Shown here: one piece after another, positions 30,919-41,847 of the stretch
How positions within the stretch are numbered: the first letter of the stretch is position 1
Layout of the letters: the number at the start of each line of letters is the position of its first letter
Assembly (NCBI GenBank): GCA_945992055.1
Contig: CAMFVG010000110.1
Location: 1-64,000 of the forward strand
Source of the DNA: an uncultured Clostridia bacterium
Lineage (GTDB): Bacteria; Bacillota; Clostridia; Lachnospirales; Lachnospiraceae
Length of the DNA: 64,000 nucleotides
Direction of reading: 5' to 3'
Program-made: the position numbers and the translations under genes
Notes under the pieces: model-generated
Database searches by the model: none
The model's input: only the letters and a program-made list of their open reading frames with translations
Told to the model about the DNA's origin: nothing

Positions 30919-31566
30919 TTATTTATAAATTTTCTTTATTTTTAAATTCAATGCTTCTGCCAATCTTTTATGGCTTTCTTTCGTCAGGTGCACACCATCC
31001 GCACCTGTATCTAATTCCTTTGTGCTCAAAAAATAACAATTATATTTCTTTGCAATTCCTTCATATATAGGAGTCAATTCCTCTGATTTTTTTGAAGCTC
31101 CCTTATACAAATTATCTTCCTTGCAGTAATTTACCTCTTCATTTACCGGTGGCGGTGCCACAATCAATAGTTTCGGATAGGACTCTCTGCATTGAGATTT
31201 TCTATTAAGAATAGTTTTCACAAAATACTGTTCCAACTTTTCCCCGATTTCAGTCGCTGTATTATGGTAATCCTTTCTCAACTCGTTTGTTCCCAGCATC
31301 AAAACAACCAAATCAATCGGATCGTGTGTATCCAAACAAGGAATCAAATAGTCATATCCATTCTTACCTACTTTTCCAGGTCTCACATCATCGGATGTGA
31401 GTGTTCTACTATTTAATCCTTCCTCAATAACTTCAAATTCATTTCCTAATAACTCGGACAAAATACTTGTCCATCTTTCACTTACTCCATATCTTTGATG
31501 GGCAGTACCTGAAATAAATCCCCACGTATTAGAATCCCCATAACATAGTATTCTGATTTTCTCCAT
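30919..31566 (-). CDS. SGNH/GDSL-family hydrolase
   Basis: ILCYGDSNTWGF block I, VLMLGTNELR block III, DGVHLTKESHKRLAE block V. Confidence 0.9.
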   Translation of the reverse strand: MEKIRILCYGDSNTWGFISGTAHQRYGVSERWTSILSELLGNEFEVIEEGLNSRTLTSDDVRPGKVGKNGYDYLIPCLDTHDPIDLVVLMLGTNELRKDYHNTATEIGEKLEQYFVKTILNRKSQCRESYPKLLIVAPPPVNEEVNYCKEDNLYKGASKKSEELTPIYEGIAKKYNCYFLSTKELDTGADGVHLTKESHKRLAEALNLKIKKIYK

Positions 31567-31597
31567 ATCTCTTTTCCTCTTCTTCATTTTTAACGTT

Positions 31598-31624
31598 ATA
31601 AAAGCCCTTTAAAAGGGCTTTTAT
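31598..31624 (-). terminator. Terminator after the SEC-C protein gene
   Basis: ATAAAAGCCCTTTTAAAGGGCTTTTAT. Confidence 0.7.
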
Positions 31625-32125
31625 TTATCTACCACAACATTTTTTATATTTTTTTCCGCTACCACATGGACAAGGATCATTTCTTCCGATTTTCTTTTCC
31701 TTACGAATAGTTGTAGAATTTTTCTGCTCTTTGTATAATTCTTTTCTTTTTTCTTCCGTAAAAATAGCTTCCCACTGCGGTAGTTCATACAACCATTCTG
31801 CTTTCGCAGCAACCATATTTTTGTATAATTTTTCTTTGTCAAAAGCAAGGCTTACAACGGTATCCTCTTCCATCTCATCGATCGGATTCGGCTCTTTCAA
31901 ACTATCGTTAATTCCATCTAAAAATCCAGTCATGGTAAATACTTCGATTCCATATTTTTCAGCGAGTTCCTTTACGGTCCCCTTTACTTCTTCATCCGGA
32001 TTTGCTAGTAATTGTTCATAAATTCCTTTTTCAAGTTCAAAATAAGTCCCCCAGAATTGTTGCACTGTATTTTGATCCATATCGTTTGCATATGCTGTAT
32101 CACGCCATTCTTGTAATAATGCCAT
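31625..32125 (-). CDS. SEC-C metal-binding domain protein
   Basis: C-terminal [21 protein letters not shown]. Confidence 0.87.
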   Translation of the reverse strand: MALLQEWRDTAYANDMDQNTVQQFWGTYFELEKGIYEQLLANPDEEVKGTVKELAEKYGIEVFTMTGFLDGINDSLKEPNPIDEMEEDTVVSLAFDKEKLYKNMVAAKAEWLYELPQWEAIFTEEKRKELYKEQKNSTTIRKEKKIGRNDPCPCGSGKKYKKCCGR

Positions 32126-32207
32126 TTTCTCGTCTCCTTTATCCATTAAGTTACATCTTTTGTATCATATCATTGCTCATAATTTTGGTCAATAGCTTTC
32201 TTTCTCT

Positions 32208-32236
32208 TGACATGTTAGGCAAAACGCGACTATACT
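32208..32236 (+). promoter_or_regulatory. Promoter of asnA
   Basis: TTGACA-N17-TATACT. Confidence 0.7.
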
Positions 32237-32264
32237 ATTACTATTGTTAAAAGGAGTAAGAATT

Positions 32265-33275
32265 ATGGAACATTTAACTATACCACAAGGCTACCATTCC
32301 CCTCTTACAATTAGGGAGACTGAGGTTGCCATTAAAGAAATAAAGGACCATTTTGAAAGAGCGCTTGCAAAATCTTTGCATTTAACCCGTGTTTCCGCTC
32401 CGCTTTTTGTAAAACCGGAATCCGGGCTCAATGATAATTTAAACGGTATTGAAAGACCTGTATCCTTCGGAATCAAAGAACAAAATGACGCTCCTGTGGA
32501 AATCGTTCATTCCCTTGCAAAGTGGAAACGATATGCGTTAAAGAGATACGGATTCCATTCAGGCGAAGGTCTTTACACAGATATGAATGCTATTCGTCGC
32601 GATGAAGATACAGACAACATTCATTCTATCTATGTAGATCAATGGGATTGGGAAAAGGTCATCTCAAAGGAGGAGCGAAACACAGAAACTTTAGAATATA
32701 CAGTTCGCAAAGTATATGCTGCTCTAAAAGAAACAGAAGAATTCATCTCAAGAAGATACAATTACATAGAACCAATTCTTCCGGAAGAAATCTTCTTCAT
32801 TACTTCTCAAGAATTAGAAGATTTATATCCGGACATGACTGCCAAACAACGTGAATATAGTATTGCAAAAGAAAAAGGTGCTGTATTCATTTCGCAGATT
32901 GGAAAATATTTGGTTTCAGGAGAAAAACACGATGGTCGCGCTCCTGACTATGATGATTGGGAATTAAATGGTGATATTATCGTTTACTACCCTGTTCTCG
33001 ATATTGCTCTGGAATTGTCCTCCATGGGTATTCGCGTAGATGAAGAGTCTTTAAAACAGCAGTTGGATGTTTCCGGCTGTCCAGAGCGTGCAGAATTGGA
33101 ATTCCAAAAAGCCCTTTTAAACCACGAACTTCCATATACAATCGGTGGTGGTTTGGGACAATCACGTATATGCATGTTTTGTCTTCGCAAAGCACATATT
33201 GGGGAAGTTCAATCTTCCACCTGGCCGGAAGAAATTGTTAAAACAGCTTTAGAAAACGGAATACAGATGTTATAA
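32265..33275 (+). CDS. asnA: Aspartate-ammonia ligase
   Basis: VSAPLFVKPESGLNDNLNGIERPV; GGGLGQSRICMFCLRKAHIGEVQ. Confidence 0.95.
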   Translation: MEHLTIPQGYHSPLTIRETEVAIKEIKDHFERALAKSLHLTRVSAPLFVKPESGLNDNLNGIERPVSFGIKEQNDAPVEIVHSLAKWKRYALKRYGFHSGEGLYTDMNAIRRDEDTDNIHSIYVDQWDWEKVISKEERNTETLEYTVRKVYAALKETEEFISRRYNYIEPILPEEIFFITSQELEDLYPDMTAKQREYSIAKEKGAVFISQIGKYLVSGEKHDGRAPDYDDWELNGDIIVYYPVLDIALELSSMGIRVDEESLKQQLDVSGCPERAELEFQKALLNHELPYTIGGGLGQSRICMFCLRKAHIGEVQSSTWPEEIVKTALENGIQML

Positions 33276-33285
33276 TACAAAACGC

Positions 33286-33316
33286 AAAAGGTTCAAGGAC
33301 TCCCTTGAACCTTTTT
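33286..33316. terminator. Bidirectional terminator between asnA and cls
   Basis: AAAAGGTTCAAGG-actc-CCTTGAACCTTTTT. Confidence 0.85.
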
Positions 33317-33321
33317 ATCTT

Positions 33322-34899
33322 TTACATCAATGGTGCTACCAACCGTAATACTTTACCACATATTTTTTGTAAGATACTACGTTTCTTCAAATCACGCAAT
33401 GTGACTTTCTGGCATTTTTGCAACGTGTTTTGGAAATCCTGCTCAATCTCCCAAACAACCCCATTATTATAAATAAATGCTCCGCACTCAAAGTGATGAT
33501 ACAGACTACGATAATCCAAGTTAACGGTACCAACTGTTGCTGTATCGTTGTCAGAAACAAATACTTTGGCATGAACAAATCCCGGTGTATATTCGTAAAT
33601 CTGCACACCTGCTTCTATTAAACGCTTATAATAAGTTTTTGCAAGCGCAAATGCATACCATTTATCCGGAATGTGCGGCATAATAATAATCACTTCAATA
33701 CCGCATTCTGCTGCATATATAAGTGTAGACATCATATCGTCATCAATAATCAAATACGGTGTCATAATATGCACATATTTTTTCGCGTGATTTAATATGT
33801 GAAGATAAATCTGTTCTCCTACATTCTTTTTATCAAACGGGCTATCCGCATATGGAAGAACATATCCCAACTCTCGTTTCCACTCCGATGATTTTGGAAC
33901 CATATACTTATCAAAATTTTCCAGACGTTTTTCAGATACATTCCACAACTGCAAAAACATCATAGCGAAACTTTGAACCGCTTCACCTTCTACCATAATT
34001 GCTGTATCTTTCCAATGGCCAAATCTTTTCTTTCTGTTAATGTATTCATCTGCCAGATTGATGCCTCCGGTAAAAGCCACCTTTCCATCAATCACACATA
34101 TTTTACGATGGTCGCGATTATTTTGATAAGATGATAGCACTGGTCTTACCGGACTAAATTGTTTACATTTAATTCCTGCTCTGCGCAGTTCCTTTTCATA
34201 ATGGTATGGCAACAAATACAAACTGCATGTGCCATCGTACATCACACGTACATCAACACCCTGCCATACTTTTTCTTTTAAGATATCTAAAATTTCACCC
34301 CACATGATGCCTTTTTCCACGATGAAATATTCCATAAAAATATAGTCACTGGCATTACGCAGTTGCTTCTTCAGCTCTTCAAACTTTTCTTCGCCCGATG
34401 CAAAATACATCACGCTGCTATTTCGATAAACTGGATAGGAAACCTTGTTTGTTAAATACGACACTAAATTTGCATTGGCCGGTTTCGAAGTACGAATATC
34501 TTCCAACACTTGCGCATCCTGCAGCATGTAAGGCTTGATTGTTTTCTGTAAATCAGACAGCCTCTTTTCTAAATAAGAAGTTCCCGGTTGCGTTTTTACA
34601 AACACATAAAATGCGGTGCCCAGAATCGGCGTTGCCATAATTAATAATATCCAAGTTAACTTAAAATCCGAATTACTGGCATTGTTCATAATGTGTATGA
34701 CCACAATAACGCTCAATACCAAAAATCCCCCATAAATATAGGTTGCATAATCTTTTAAATAGGTGATCGTTGCACCAAAAACGAACAACTGTATCATTAC
34801 CAAGGTGACAAGAATAAAAACTCGGCTAAATACAATATTTAAAATTCCTTTTTTTGCTTTTTTGACAGGTTGTATATTTCTGATCTCCATGTCAATCAC
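33322..34899 (-). CDS. cls: Cardiolipin synthase
   Basis: Two PLD HKD motifs (NRDHRKICVIDGKVAFTGGINLADEY; VHAKVFVSDNDTATVGTVNLDYRS). Confidence 0.93.
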   Translation of the reverse strand: MIDMEIRNIQPVKKAKKGILNIVFSRVFILVTLVMIQLFVFGATITYLKDYATYIYGGFLVLSVIVVIHIMNNASNSDFKLTWILLIMATPILGTAFYVFVKTQPGTSYLEKRLSDLQKTIKPYMLQDAQVLEDIRTSKPANANLVSYLTNKVSYPVYRNSSVMYFASGEEKFEELKKQLRNASDYIFMEYFIVEKGIMWGEILDILKEKVWQGVDVRVMYDGTCSLYLLPYHYEKELRRAGIKCKQFSPVRPVLSSYQNNRDHRKICVIDGKVAFTGGINLADEYINRKKRFGHWKDTAIMVEGEAVQSFAMMFLQLWNVSEKRLENFDKYMVPKSSEWKRELGYVLPYADSPFDKKNVGEQIYLHILNHAKKYVHIMTPYLIIDDDMMSTLIYAAECGIEVIIIMPHIPDKWYAFALAKTYYKRLIEAGVQIYEYTPGFVHAKVFVSDNDTATVGTVNLDYRSLYHHFECGAFIYNNGVVWEIEQDFQNTLQKCQKVTLRDLKKRSILQKICGKVLRLVAPLM

Positions 34900-34973
34900 T
34901 TCCTTCTTTTGCTACATCGGCTTTAGTCTATCATACTTTATTTTAACAGACAATATTCGCATTTCCTTTTCTT

Positions 34974-36371
34974 TCATTTCCAAATCTCACACAATATCTC
35001 TGTTGCTTTTACAATATCCTTTTCACTGATATTTGCATATCCCAACAAAATGGTTGCATGCTTCTGATCGCAACTGCCCGTATTATATTTTGACAACCCA
35101 TACACTTTGATGCGATGTTCTTTTGCCAAAGAAATCAATTCTTCCTCTGTTCTTCCATCCGTAAAATGCAACAACAAATGTACTCCTGCATGTTCACCTG
35201 TGATGCGACACTGATTCATTAGTGGCTTGAGATTGGCAAGCAGTATATCATGTCTTCCCTTGTACAATGCTCTCATTTTGTTAAGATGTCGCTCAAAATG
35301 TCCCTTCTCCATAAATCTTTGCACAACGCATTGATCCACTTTAGAAACGGTACAACTCAAAAATTCGCACTGTTTGTGATACGCTTCAATTAAAGGCTTT
35401 GGAAGAACCATATAACTCACTCGAATTGCCGGTGCAATGGATCTGGAAAAGGTGCCCAGATAAATCACTTTCCCATTTGCATCATACCCTTGCAATGCCG
35501 GAATCGGTTTCCCTTTATAGCGAAATTCACTATCGTAATCATCTTCAATAATATAGCGTTCTTCTGATTCTACTGCCCATTTCAACAGTTCCAATCTTCG
35601 TTTTATCGGCATTACAATCCCCAACGGATATTGATGCGATGGCATCACATATGCAAGATTCGCTCCAGACTCGCGCAATTTGTTTACTTGCATTCCATAC
35701 TGATCCATATCCACTGTTGTAACTTCATATGAAAGTTTTTCAAAAAGTCGATATGCTTGCTTGTAAGTCGGCGTTTCAAACGCGATCTTTTGATTTTTGC
35801 CAAAGATCATGCCTAGCAACATCAAAAGGTATTCATTTCCGGCACCCACAACAATCTGATCTACTGTACAATTCACACCCCTGGCCTGGTGCAAATAATT
35901 CTGAATGGCATATCGAAAATCCTCTTCTCCCTGGGAATCGCCACTCTTAAATAGCTCCGACCTATCATCTATTAAAATTTCCTTAGATATTTTTCTCCAA
36001 ATATTGTATGGAAAGCTATAAAGATCAATCCCATTAGGGTTGAAATCATAATCATACTTTTTCGTTTCTTTCCCACGAACCTTCGAATATTTTTCACCGG
36101 AAAAATTCTGACGATATACTCCTTCCAATTCCGAAACATAATATCCTTTTCGTGGCATAGTCTCGATGAACCCTTCCGAGAGCAACTGTTCATAAGCCAT
36201 TTCAACAGTGCTGCGGCTTACTTCCAAATATTGTGCCAGCGCTCTTGTGGAAGGCAACTTCTCCCCACAGGACATTCTTGCAGAACAAATATCATCTTTG
36301 ATGTATTGATAAATCTGTTCATACAACGGTATATGTAGTTTTTCATTTAAATTAATTGTTAATTCATTCAT
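34974..36371 (-). CDS. MocR/PdxR-type GntR transcriptional regulator with aminotransferase-like domain
   Basis: LYEQIYQYIKDDICSARMSCGEKLPSTRALAQYLEVSRSTVEMAYEQLLSEGFI wHTH plus fold-type I PLP domain. Confidence 0.92.
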   Translation of the reverse strand: MNELTINLNEKLHIPLYEQIYQYIKDDICSARMSCGEKLPSTRALAQYLEVSRSTVEMAYEQLLSEGFIETMPRKGYYVSELEGVYRQNFSGEKYSKVRGKETKKYDYDFNPNGIDLYSFPYNIWRKISKEILIDDRSELFKSGDSQGEEDFRYAIQNYLHQARGVNCTVDQIVVGAGNEYLLMLLGMIFGKNQKIAFETPTYKQAYRLFEKLSYEVTTVDMDQYGMQVNKLRESGANLAYVMPSHQYPLGIVMPIKRRLELLKWAVESEERYIIEDDYDSEFRYKGKPIPALQGYDANGKVIYLGTFSRSIAPAIRVSYMVLPKPLIEAYHKQCEFLSCTVSKVDQCVVQRFMEKGHFERHLNKMRALYKGRHDILLANLKPLMNQCRITGEHAGVHLLLHFTDGRTEEELISLAKEHRIKVYGLSKYNTGSCDQKHATILLGYANISEKDIVKATEILCEIWK

Positions 36372-36423
36372 ATATTGCCCTATTAAAACAGGGACAAAAG
36401 ACTGCTCTTTTGCCCCCTAAGAT

Positions 36424-38091
36424 TTAGTTTGGTAATTTAAATGAGCTCTTCAATGAAACAATGCGGTTAAACACCAACGCATCAGGCTTGGAATCTTTTG
36501 CATCCACGCAGAAATAACCATTTCTTACGAATTGGAAACTATCATAAGCCTTGACTCCATCAAAACTCGGCTCTAAATAGCAGTTCTTGAGCACAGTCAA
36601 AGAATTCGGATTCAAATTAAGAGAACCATCTTCTTTATTATAAACTCCTTTTTCTTCATCTACAATGTTTTCATACAGACGCACTTCTGCTTTCGTTGCA
36701 TACGGCGCCGGAACCCAATGAATCGTTCCTTTCACTTTACGTCCGGTAAATCCTGTACCACATTTTGTCTCCGGATCATAAGTACAATGAATCTCTGTTA
36801 CTTTCCCGCTTTCGTCCTTCACGAAACTTTCACATTTCACAAAATATGCATGCATCAAACGCACTTCATTTCCCGGGAACAATCGGAAATATTTCTTCGG
36901 AGGTTCTTCCATAAAGTCCTCTCTGTCAATGTATAATTCTCTACAGAATGGAACTTTTCTAAAACCTAATTCCTCATTCTCAAGATTGTTTGCAACATCC
37001 AAATATTCAACCTGTCCTTCCGGATAGTTATCAATAATCAACTTGATCGGATCAAGAACGGCCATCATACGCGGCTTCTTCATCTTCAAATCTTCACGAA
37101 TACAATATTCAAGCATGGCATAATCAACGGAACTGTTGCTCTTTGACACACCACACAGTTCAACAAACATTTTTAAAGATTCCGGTGTAAATCCACGTCT
37201 TCGAAGTGCTGCAATGGAAACGAGTCTCGGATCATCCCATCCGTCCACAATGCCTTCTTCTACTAGTTTCTTAATATATCTCTTACCTGTTACAACATTG
37301 GTCAAATACAATTTTGCAAATTCAATCTGTCTAGGTGCCGGATTAAACTCACACTCTTTTACTACCCAATCATAAAGCGGTCTATGGTCTTCAAATTCCA
37401 AGGTGCAAATGGAATGCGTAATCTTTTCTACTGCATCCTCTATTGGATGCGCAAAATCATACATTGGATAAATGCACCATTTGTCTCCTGTGTTATGGTG
37501 AGTCATATGTGCCACACGATAAATAATAGGGTCACGCATGTTGATATTTGGTGAAGCCATATCAATCTTTGCACGAAGCACCCTTTCGCCATCCTCAAAC
37601 TTGCCGTCTTTCATAGCTTCAAAAAGCTCCAGATTTTCTTCTACAGTACGTTCACGGAACGGACTATTCTTACCAGGCTCTGTAAGTGTTCCTCTGTATT
37701 CACGGATTTCTTCCGGTGAAAGATCACAAACATAAGCTTTGCCTTTTTTAATCAGCTTTACAGCACACTCGTACATTACTTCAAAATAATCAGAAGCAAA
37801 GAACAAATTATCCTTCCAATCCGCTCCCAACCATTGTATATCTTCTTTGATTGACTCTACAAATTCAATCTTTTCTTTTGTTGGATTGGTATCGTCAAAA
37901 CGCATATGAAACTTTCCATTGTATTTTTGTGCCAATCCATAGTTTAATAAAATAGATTTGGCATGTCCGATATGAAGATATCCATTCGGTTCCGGAGGAA
38001 ATCTGGTACACACGGTGTCATACACACCATCTCTTAAATCTTTTTCAATCTCTTGCTCTATAAAATTTTTTGAAACTACTTCTTTTTCCAT
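36424..38091 (-). CDS. glnS: Glutamine-tRNA ligase
   Basis: [47 protein letters not shown]. Confidence 0.95.
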   Translation of the reverse strand: MEKEVVSKNFIEQEIEKDLRDGVYDTVCTRFPPEPNGYLHIGHAKSILLNYGLAQKYNGKFHMRFDDTNPTKEKIEFVESIKEDIQWLGADWKDNLFFASDYFEVMYECAVKLIKKGKAYVCDLSPEEIREYRGTLTEPGKNSPFRERTVEENLELFEAMKDGKFEDGERVLRAKIDMASPNINMRDPIIYRVAHMTHHNTGDKWCIYPMYDFAHPIEDAVEKITHSICTLEFEDHRPLYDWVVKECEFNPAPRQIEFAKLYLTNVVTGKRYIKKLVEEGIVDGWDDPRLVSIAALRRRGFTPESLKMFVELCGVSKSNSSVDYAMLEYCIREDLKMKKPRMMAVLDPIKLIIDNYPEGQVEYLDVANNLENEELGFRKVPFCRELYIDREDFMEEPPKKYFRLFPGNEVRLMHAYFVKCESFVKDESGKVTEIHCTYDPETKCGTGFTGRKVKGTIHWVPAPYATKAEVRLYENIVDEEKGVYNKEDGSLNLNPNSLTVLKNCYLEPSFDGVKAYDSFQFVRNGYFCVDAKDSKPDALVFNRIVSLKSSFKLPN

Positions 38092-38182
38092 AGTAGCCCT
38101 CCTCAAAATCAAGTCTCTACATTATCTAATAATTTTATCACAAAATGCAAAAATGAACAAGTATTGTCGAAGAAGTTATATA

Positions 38183-38212
38183 AAAATAAGACACTGCAAT
38201 GCAGTGTCTCTC
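38183..38212 (-). terminator. Terminator after tRNA-Thr
   Basis: AGACACTGCATTGCAGTGTCTTATTTTT on the minus strand. Confidence 0.8.
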
Positions 38213-38219
38213 ACTCAAA

Positions 38220-38292
38220 AGCTGTTGGCGGGACTTGAACCCGTGACCTCCGCCTTACCAAGGCGACGCGCTACCGACTGCGCCACAACAGC
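38220..38292 (-). tRNA. tRNA-Thr(GGT)
   Basis: GCTGTTG...CAACAGC acceptor; anticodon loop TTGGTAA; GGTTCAAGTCC T arm. Confidence 0.94.
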
Positions 38293-38320
38293 CTACTGTC
38301 TTTGACAGTCCTCTAATATA

Positions 38321-38941
38321 CTACAATACGTTTGATAGAATGTCAAACACTTTCTGTTTAATTCTTTGTAGGGCATTATCGATTGATTTCGGGCTTTTGT
38401 CCAACAATTTTGCAATCGAACGATAATCCTCTCCCATCAAATGTAAATGCAGAACTCTTCCTTCAAATGCACTCAATCTCTGACTTAATTCCTGTTCTAT
38501 CGTATGAAAATATTCTTTGTCCAGGAACAAATCTTCCGGATTGTTATCTTTATTATTCTGAAGTTGATCAATCAGTGGCGTCTGGCGTTCCTCTACACTC
38601 TCATCACCAACAGCATATAACGACACATAGGAATTGAGTGGCATGTGTTTCTGCCTTTGCGACAACTTAATGGCCGTGTACATCTGTCTGGACACACATA
38701 AGTCTGCAAAGCTTGCAAAAGACATGTCCTGCTTCAAATCATAGTCACGGACTGCTTTAAACAGGCCAATCATTCCTTCTTGAATCAGATCGTCATTCTC
38801 TCCGCCAAGTAAAAACATTGCTTTTGCTTTCTTTTTGACCAAAAACTTGTATTTATCTACAATAAAATCTGTAATTTCAGATTCCCCTTCACGCAATTTC
38901 CGGATCAATTGTTCATCCGCCATCGTTTCAAATTTCTTCAT
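38321..38941 (-). CDS. sigH: RNA polymerase sporulation sigma factor SigH
   Basis: ADEQLIRKLREGESEITDFIVDKYKFLVKKKAKAMFLLGGENDDLIQEGMIGLFKAVRDYD; upstream of it lie rlmB-mrnC-cysS as in B. subtilis. Confidence 0.93.
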   Translation of the reverse strand: MKKFETMADEQLIRKLREGESEITDFIVDKYKFLVKKKAKAMFLLGGENDDLIQEGMIGLFKAVRDYDLKQDMSFASFADLCVSRQMYTAIKLSQRQKHMPLNSYVSLYAVGDESVEERQTPLIDQLQNNKDNNPEDLFLDKEYFHTIEQELSQRLSAFEGRVLHLHLMGEDYRSIAKLLDKSPKSIDNALQRIKQKVFDILSNVL

Positions 38942-38942
38942 A

Positions 38943-39695
38943 CTATTTTAAACGTTGTCTCACGATTTCATATGCTAACACACCCGTTGCCACAGATGCA
39001 TTCAAAGAATCGATATCACCTTTCATAGGAATAGATGCGATAAAATCACATTTTTCTTTCACAAGGCGCCCTACACCTTCACCTTCGTTTCCAACAACCA
39101 ATCCAATCGGTCCGGTCAAGTTCAGACGATACATGGACTCTCCACCCATATCAGCACAAACAAACCAAAGACCTTTTTCTTTTAATTCCTCCATGGTTTT
39201 TGCCAGATTGGTCACTTTCACAACAGGCGTGTAATTGATTGCCCCTGCAGAAGTTTTTGCAACCGTTGCCGTAAGTCCCACCGCTCGCCTCTTGGGAATA
39301 ATCACGCCATGTGCACCTGCCAGATTTGCGGTACGAATAATAGCTCCTAAATTATGTGGGTCTTCAATGCCATCTAACAAAATCACAAATGGGTCTTCGC
39401 CTTTTGCCTCTGCCAGCAGAAAAATATCTTCCAATTCTGAATACTCATACGCTGCCGCATAAGCAATTACGCCTTGATGTTTTTTTGTCTCCGACAACTG
39501 ATCTAAGCGTTCTTTTGAAACAAAATTCAGAATAGTATCATGTTTTTTTGCTTCTCGCACAATAGTACGCACCGGCCCATCCTGGCATCCGTCTAATACA
39601 AACAGCTTATCTATCGGCTTTCCGGAACGAAATGCCTCTATGACCGCATTGCGCCCTTCTATTATCAAATTTTGAACCTTTACGTCCTCGTTCAT
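38943..39695 (-). CDS. rlmB: 23S rRNA (guanosine-2'-O-)-methyltransferase RlmB family
   Basis: SpoU motifs: LDGIEDPHNLGAIIRTANLAGAHGVIIP, GLVVGNEGEGVGRLV, SLNASVATGVLAYE. Confidence 0.93.
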   Translation of the reverse strand: MNEDVKVQNLIIEGRNAVIEAFRSGKPIDKLFVLDGCQDGPVRTIVREAKKHDTILNFVSKERLDQLSETKKHQGVIAYAAAYEYSELEDIFLLAEAKGEDPFVILLDGIEDPHNLGAIIRTANLAGAHGVIIPKRRAVGLTATVAKTSAGAINYTPVVKVTNLAKTMEELKEKGLWFVCADMGGESMYRLNLTGPIGLVVGNEGEGVGRLVKEKCDFIASIPMKGDIDSLNASVATGVLAYEIVRQRLK

Positions 39696-39699
39696 ATTT

Positions 39700-40137
39700 C
39701 TATTCCCTTTCCAAACTATCCAATCCGATTTTCACTAAATCAATTAACCTTTTCCAGTCTTTTTTCAAATATAAATAACCTAAAAGAGCCTCAAATCCTG
39801 TTGCCCTTCGATAGTCAGTAATTGATTGATTCTTGGCCGGAGAAACCGATTTCGCATTCCGTCCCCGTTTATATATAGCACGCTCTTCCTCTGTCAGATG
39901 CTCCTGCATTACCCGCATCATCAAAGACTGCGTGGAGGCCTGTACCAAATTACTGGTGTCTTTATGGAGTTTATTTACCTGCTTGTTTCCATGGCTAATC
40001 ATGATATTTTTAATAATTAAATCAAATACACAATCTCCGATATACGCTAATGTAAGAGGCGAATACGTTTGTATATCCACCTCTTCCATTTGAAAAACTT
40101 CGCGCATGTATGAATCAAATTCTATGCTTTTCTCCAT
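39700..40137 (-). CDS. mrnC: Mini-ribonuclease III
   Basis: YIGDCVFDLIIKNIM, EKSIEF... TDYRRATGFEALLGYLYL; between rlmB and cysS. Confidence 0.92.
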   Translation of the reverse strand: MEKSIEFDSYMREVFQMEEVDIQTYSPLTLAYIGDCVFDLIIKNIMISHGNKQVNKLHKDTSNLVQASTQSLMMRVMQEHLTEEERAIYKRGRNAKSVSPAKNQSITDYRRATGFEALLGYLYLKKDWKRLIDLVKIGLDSLERE

Positions 40138-41528
40138 TTTACTCCTTCACGGGTATCCTCTAAAATGATCCCTTTTTCTAATAATTCATTGCGAATTTCA
40201 TCTGCTCTTTGGAAGTTTCGTTCCTTTCTTGCCATTTGACGTTCCTCAATTAATTTTTCCACATCTTCAGCAAGAAGTTCCTCTTCTTTTTCTACAATAA
40301 GTCCCAAGACATCTGACAATTTTACAATAACTGCTCTTAAACCATCTACATATTCTTTGGAGCTTTCGCCATTTGCTGTTGTATTTGCATACTTTACAAG
40401 TTCAAACACTGAAGATACTGCATCGGCTGTATTAAAGTCATCCTCCATTGCATTTTCAAAGCTTGTTACAAATTCTTTCGTTTTTTCAAATGCTTCCTTT
40501 TCTTCCGCAGTCATAGTCTGTATTTCCACAGTGCCACTCAAGTATTTGAGATTTGACACAGCGGTAAGAATACGTTCCAAACCATTCTTGGATGCTTCCA
40601 TAAGGTCTGCGCTGAAATTCAATGGGCTACGATAATGAGCACTCAACATGAAGAAACGAAGTACCTGCAAATCATATTGCTCGCTAATCTCGCGGACTGT
40701 TCTAAAATTGCCGAGAGATTTTGACATCTTATGGTTGTCAATATTCAAAAACGCATTATGCATCCAATACTTTGCAAATTCTTTTCCATTTGCCGCTTCA
40801 CTTTGAGCAATCTCATTCTCATGATGTGGGAATACAAGATCCTCTCCACCTGCATGAATATCAATTTGCTCGCCTAAGTACTTTTTAGACATAACAGAAC
40901 ATTCTATATGCCATCCTGGACGACCGTCACACCACGGTGAATTCCATGCCGGTTCACCTTCTTTTTTCGGTTTCCAAAGCACAAAGTCTAAAGAATCCTC
41001 TTTCTCATCTTCTCCGGTTACCAAAAGTGAACGGCCACCAGACTGTAAATCATCTAAATTTTTATGCGATAATTTCCCGTAATCTTCAAATTTTCTGGTA
41101 CGGAAATACACTGTCCCATTCTTCTCATATGCATATCCGGTATCAATCAATTTCTGAATCATCTCAATCATTCCATCGATCTCTTCCGTAGCAAGTGGGT
41201 GTTTTGTAGCTGGTTTCACATTCATGCCTGCCATATCTTTTTTACATTCTTCAATGAACTGCTTGGATACCTCATCCGCTGTTCTTCCTTCCTCGATGGC
41301 CTTCTTGATAATTTTATCGTCCACATCTGTAAAGTTGGATACAAAATTAACATCATAACCTTTGTATTCAAAATATCTTCTTACAGTATCAAAAACAATC
41401 ATAGGTCTTGCATTTCCAATATGGATAAAGTTGTATACGGTCGGTCCGCATACATACATTTTAACCTTTCCTTCTTCTACCGGAACAAATTCCTCTTTTT
41501 TCATAGATAATGTGTTAAATACTTTCAT
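40122..41528 (-). CDS. cysS: Cysteine-tRNA ligase
   Basis: KVKMYVCGPTVYNFIHIGNARPMIVFDTVRRY; KMSKSLGNFRTV. Confidence 0.96.
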   Translation of the reverse strand: MKVFNTLSMKKEEFVPVEEGKVKMYVCGPTVYNFIHIGNARPMIVFDTVRRYFEYKGYDVNFVSNFTDVDDKIIKKAIEEGRTADEVSKQFIEECKKDMAGMNVKPATKHPLATEEIDGMIEMIQKLIDTGYAYEKNGTVYFRTRKFEDYGKLSHKNLDDLQSGGRSLLVTGEDEKEDSLDFVLWKPKKEGEPAWNSPWCDGRPGWHIECSVMSKKYLGEQIDIHAGGEDLVFPHHENEIAQSEAANGKEFAKYWMHNAFLNIDNHKMSKSLGNFRTVREISEQYDLQVLRFFMLSAHYRSPLNFSADLMEASKNGLERILTAVSNLKYLSGTVEIQTMTAEEKEAFEKTKEFVTSFENAMEDDFNTADAVSSVFELVKYANTTANGESSKEYVDGLRAVIVKLSDVLGLIVEKEEELLAEDVEKLIEERQMARKERNFQRADEIRNELLEKGIILEDTREGVKWRKA

Positions 41529-41565
41529 GATTACCTCCTTCATTGTATAAGTTTCCTATAAAGTA

Positions 41566-41812
41566 AAAAAACTTCGCCTCTAAAACTAGAGACGAAGTAT
41601 ATCCGCGGTTCCACTCTAATAAAGAAATTTCTTTCTTCACTCAAAACACGTAACGTGTGTCCTCCGTATCCGGTTACTTATAGTTCTCCGAATCAACTCC
41701 CGAATGCACTTCATATATTCTTTCCCCAAAATCGCTTTCAGCCGATGACGATTTCTCTCTGGCAGTTCCAAATATACTACTCTCTTCGTTCTCTGTCTTT
41801 ACCTATTTCCTA
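41566..41812 (-). promoter_or_regulatory. T-box leader of cysS (Cys specifier)
   Basis: Minus strand contains AGAGTGGAACCGCGG (T-box sequence), then terminator ACTTCGTCTCTAGTTTTAGAGGCGAAGTTTTTTT; candidate specifier TGC in GAAGTGCATTCGGG. Confidence 0.9.
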
Positions 41813-41847
41813 TTCAGTTTATTCAAATTTGAACCTTTTGTCAACCT

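Noticed and set aside
31621-31848. 75 aa minus-strand ORF overlapping the SEC-C gene
   Set aside because: Alternative frame of the SEC-C protein gene; [12 protein letters not shown]... is a frame shadow of its Lys-rich end.
38015-38305. 96 aa plus-strand ORF
   Set aside because: Runs antisense through glnS 5' end and tRNA-Thr; the LAGLEPVTSALPRRRATDCATTAY string is the typical spurious reverse translation of a tRNA.
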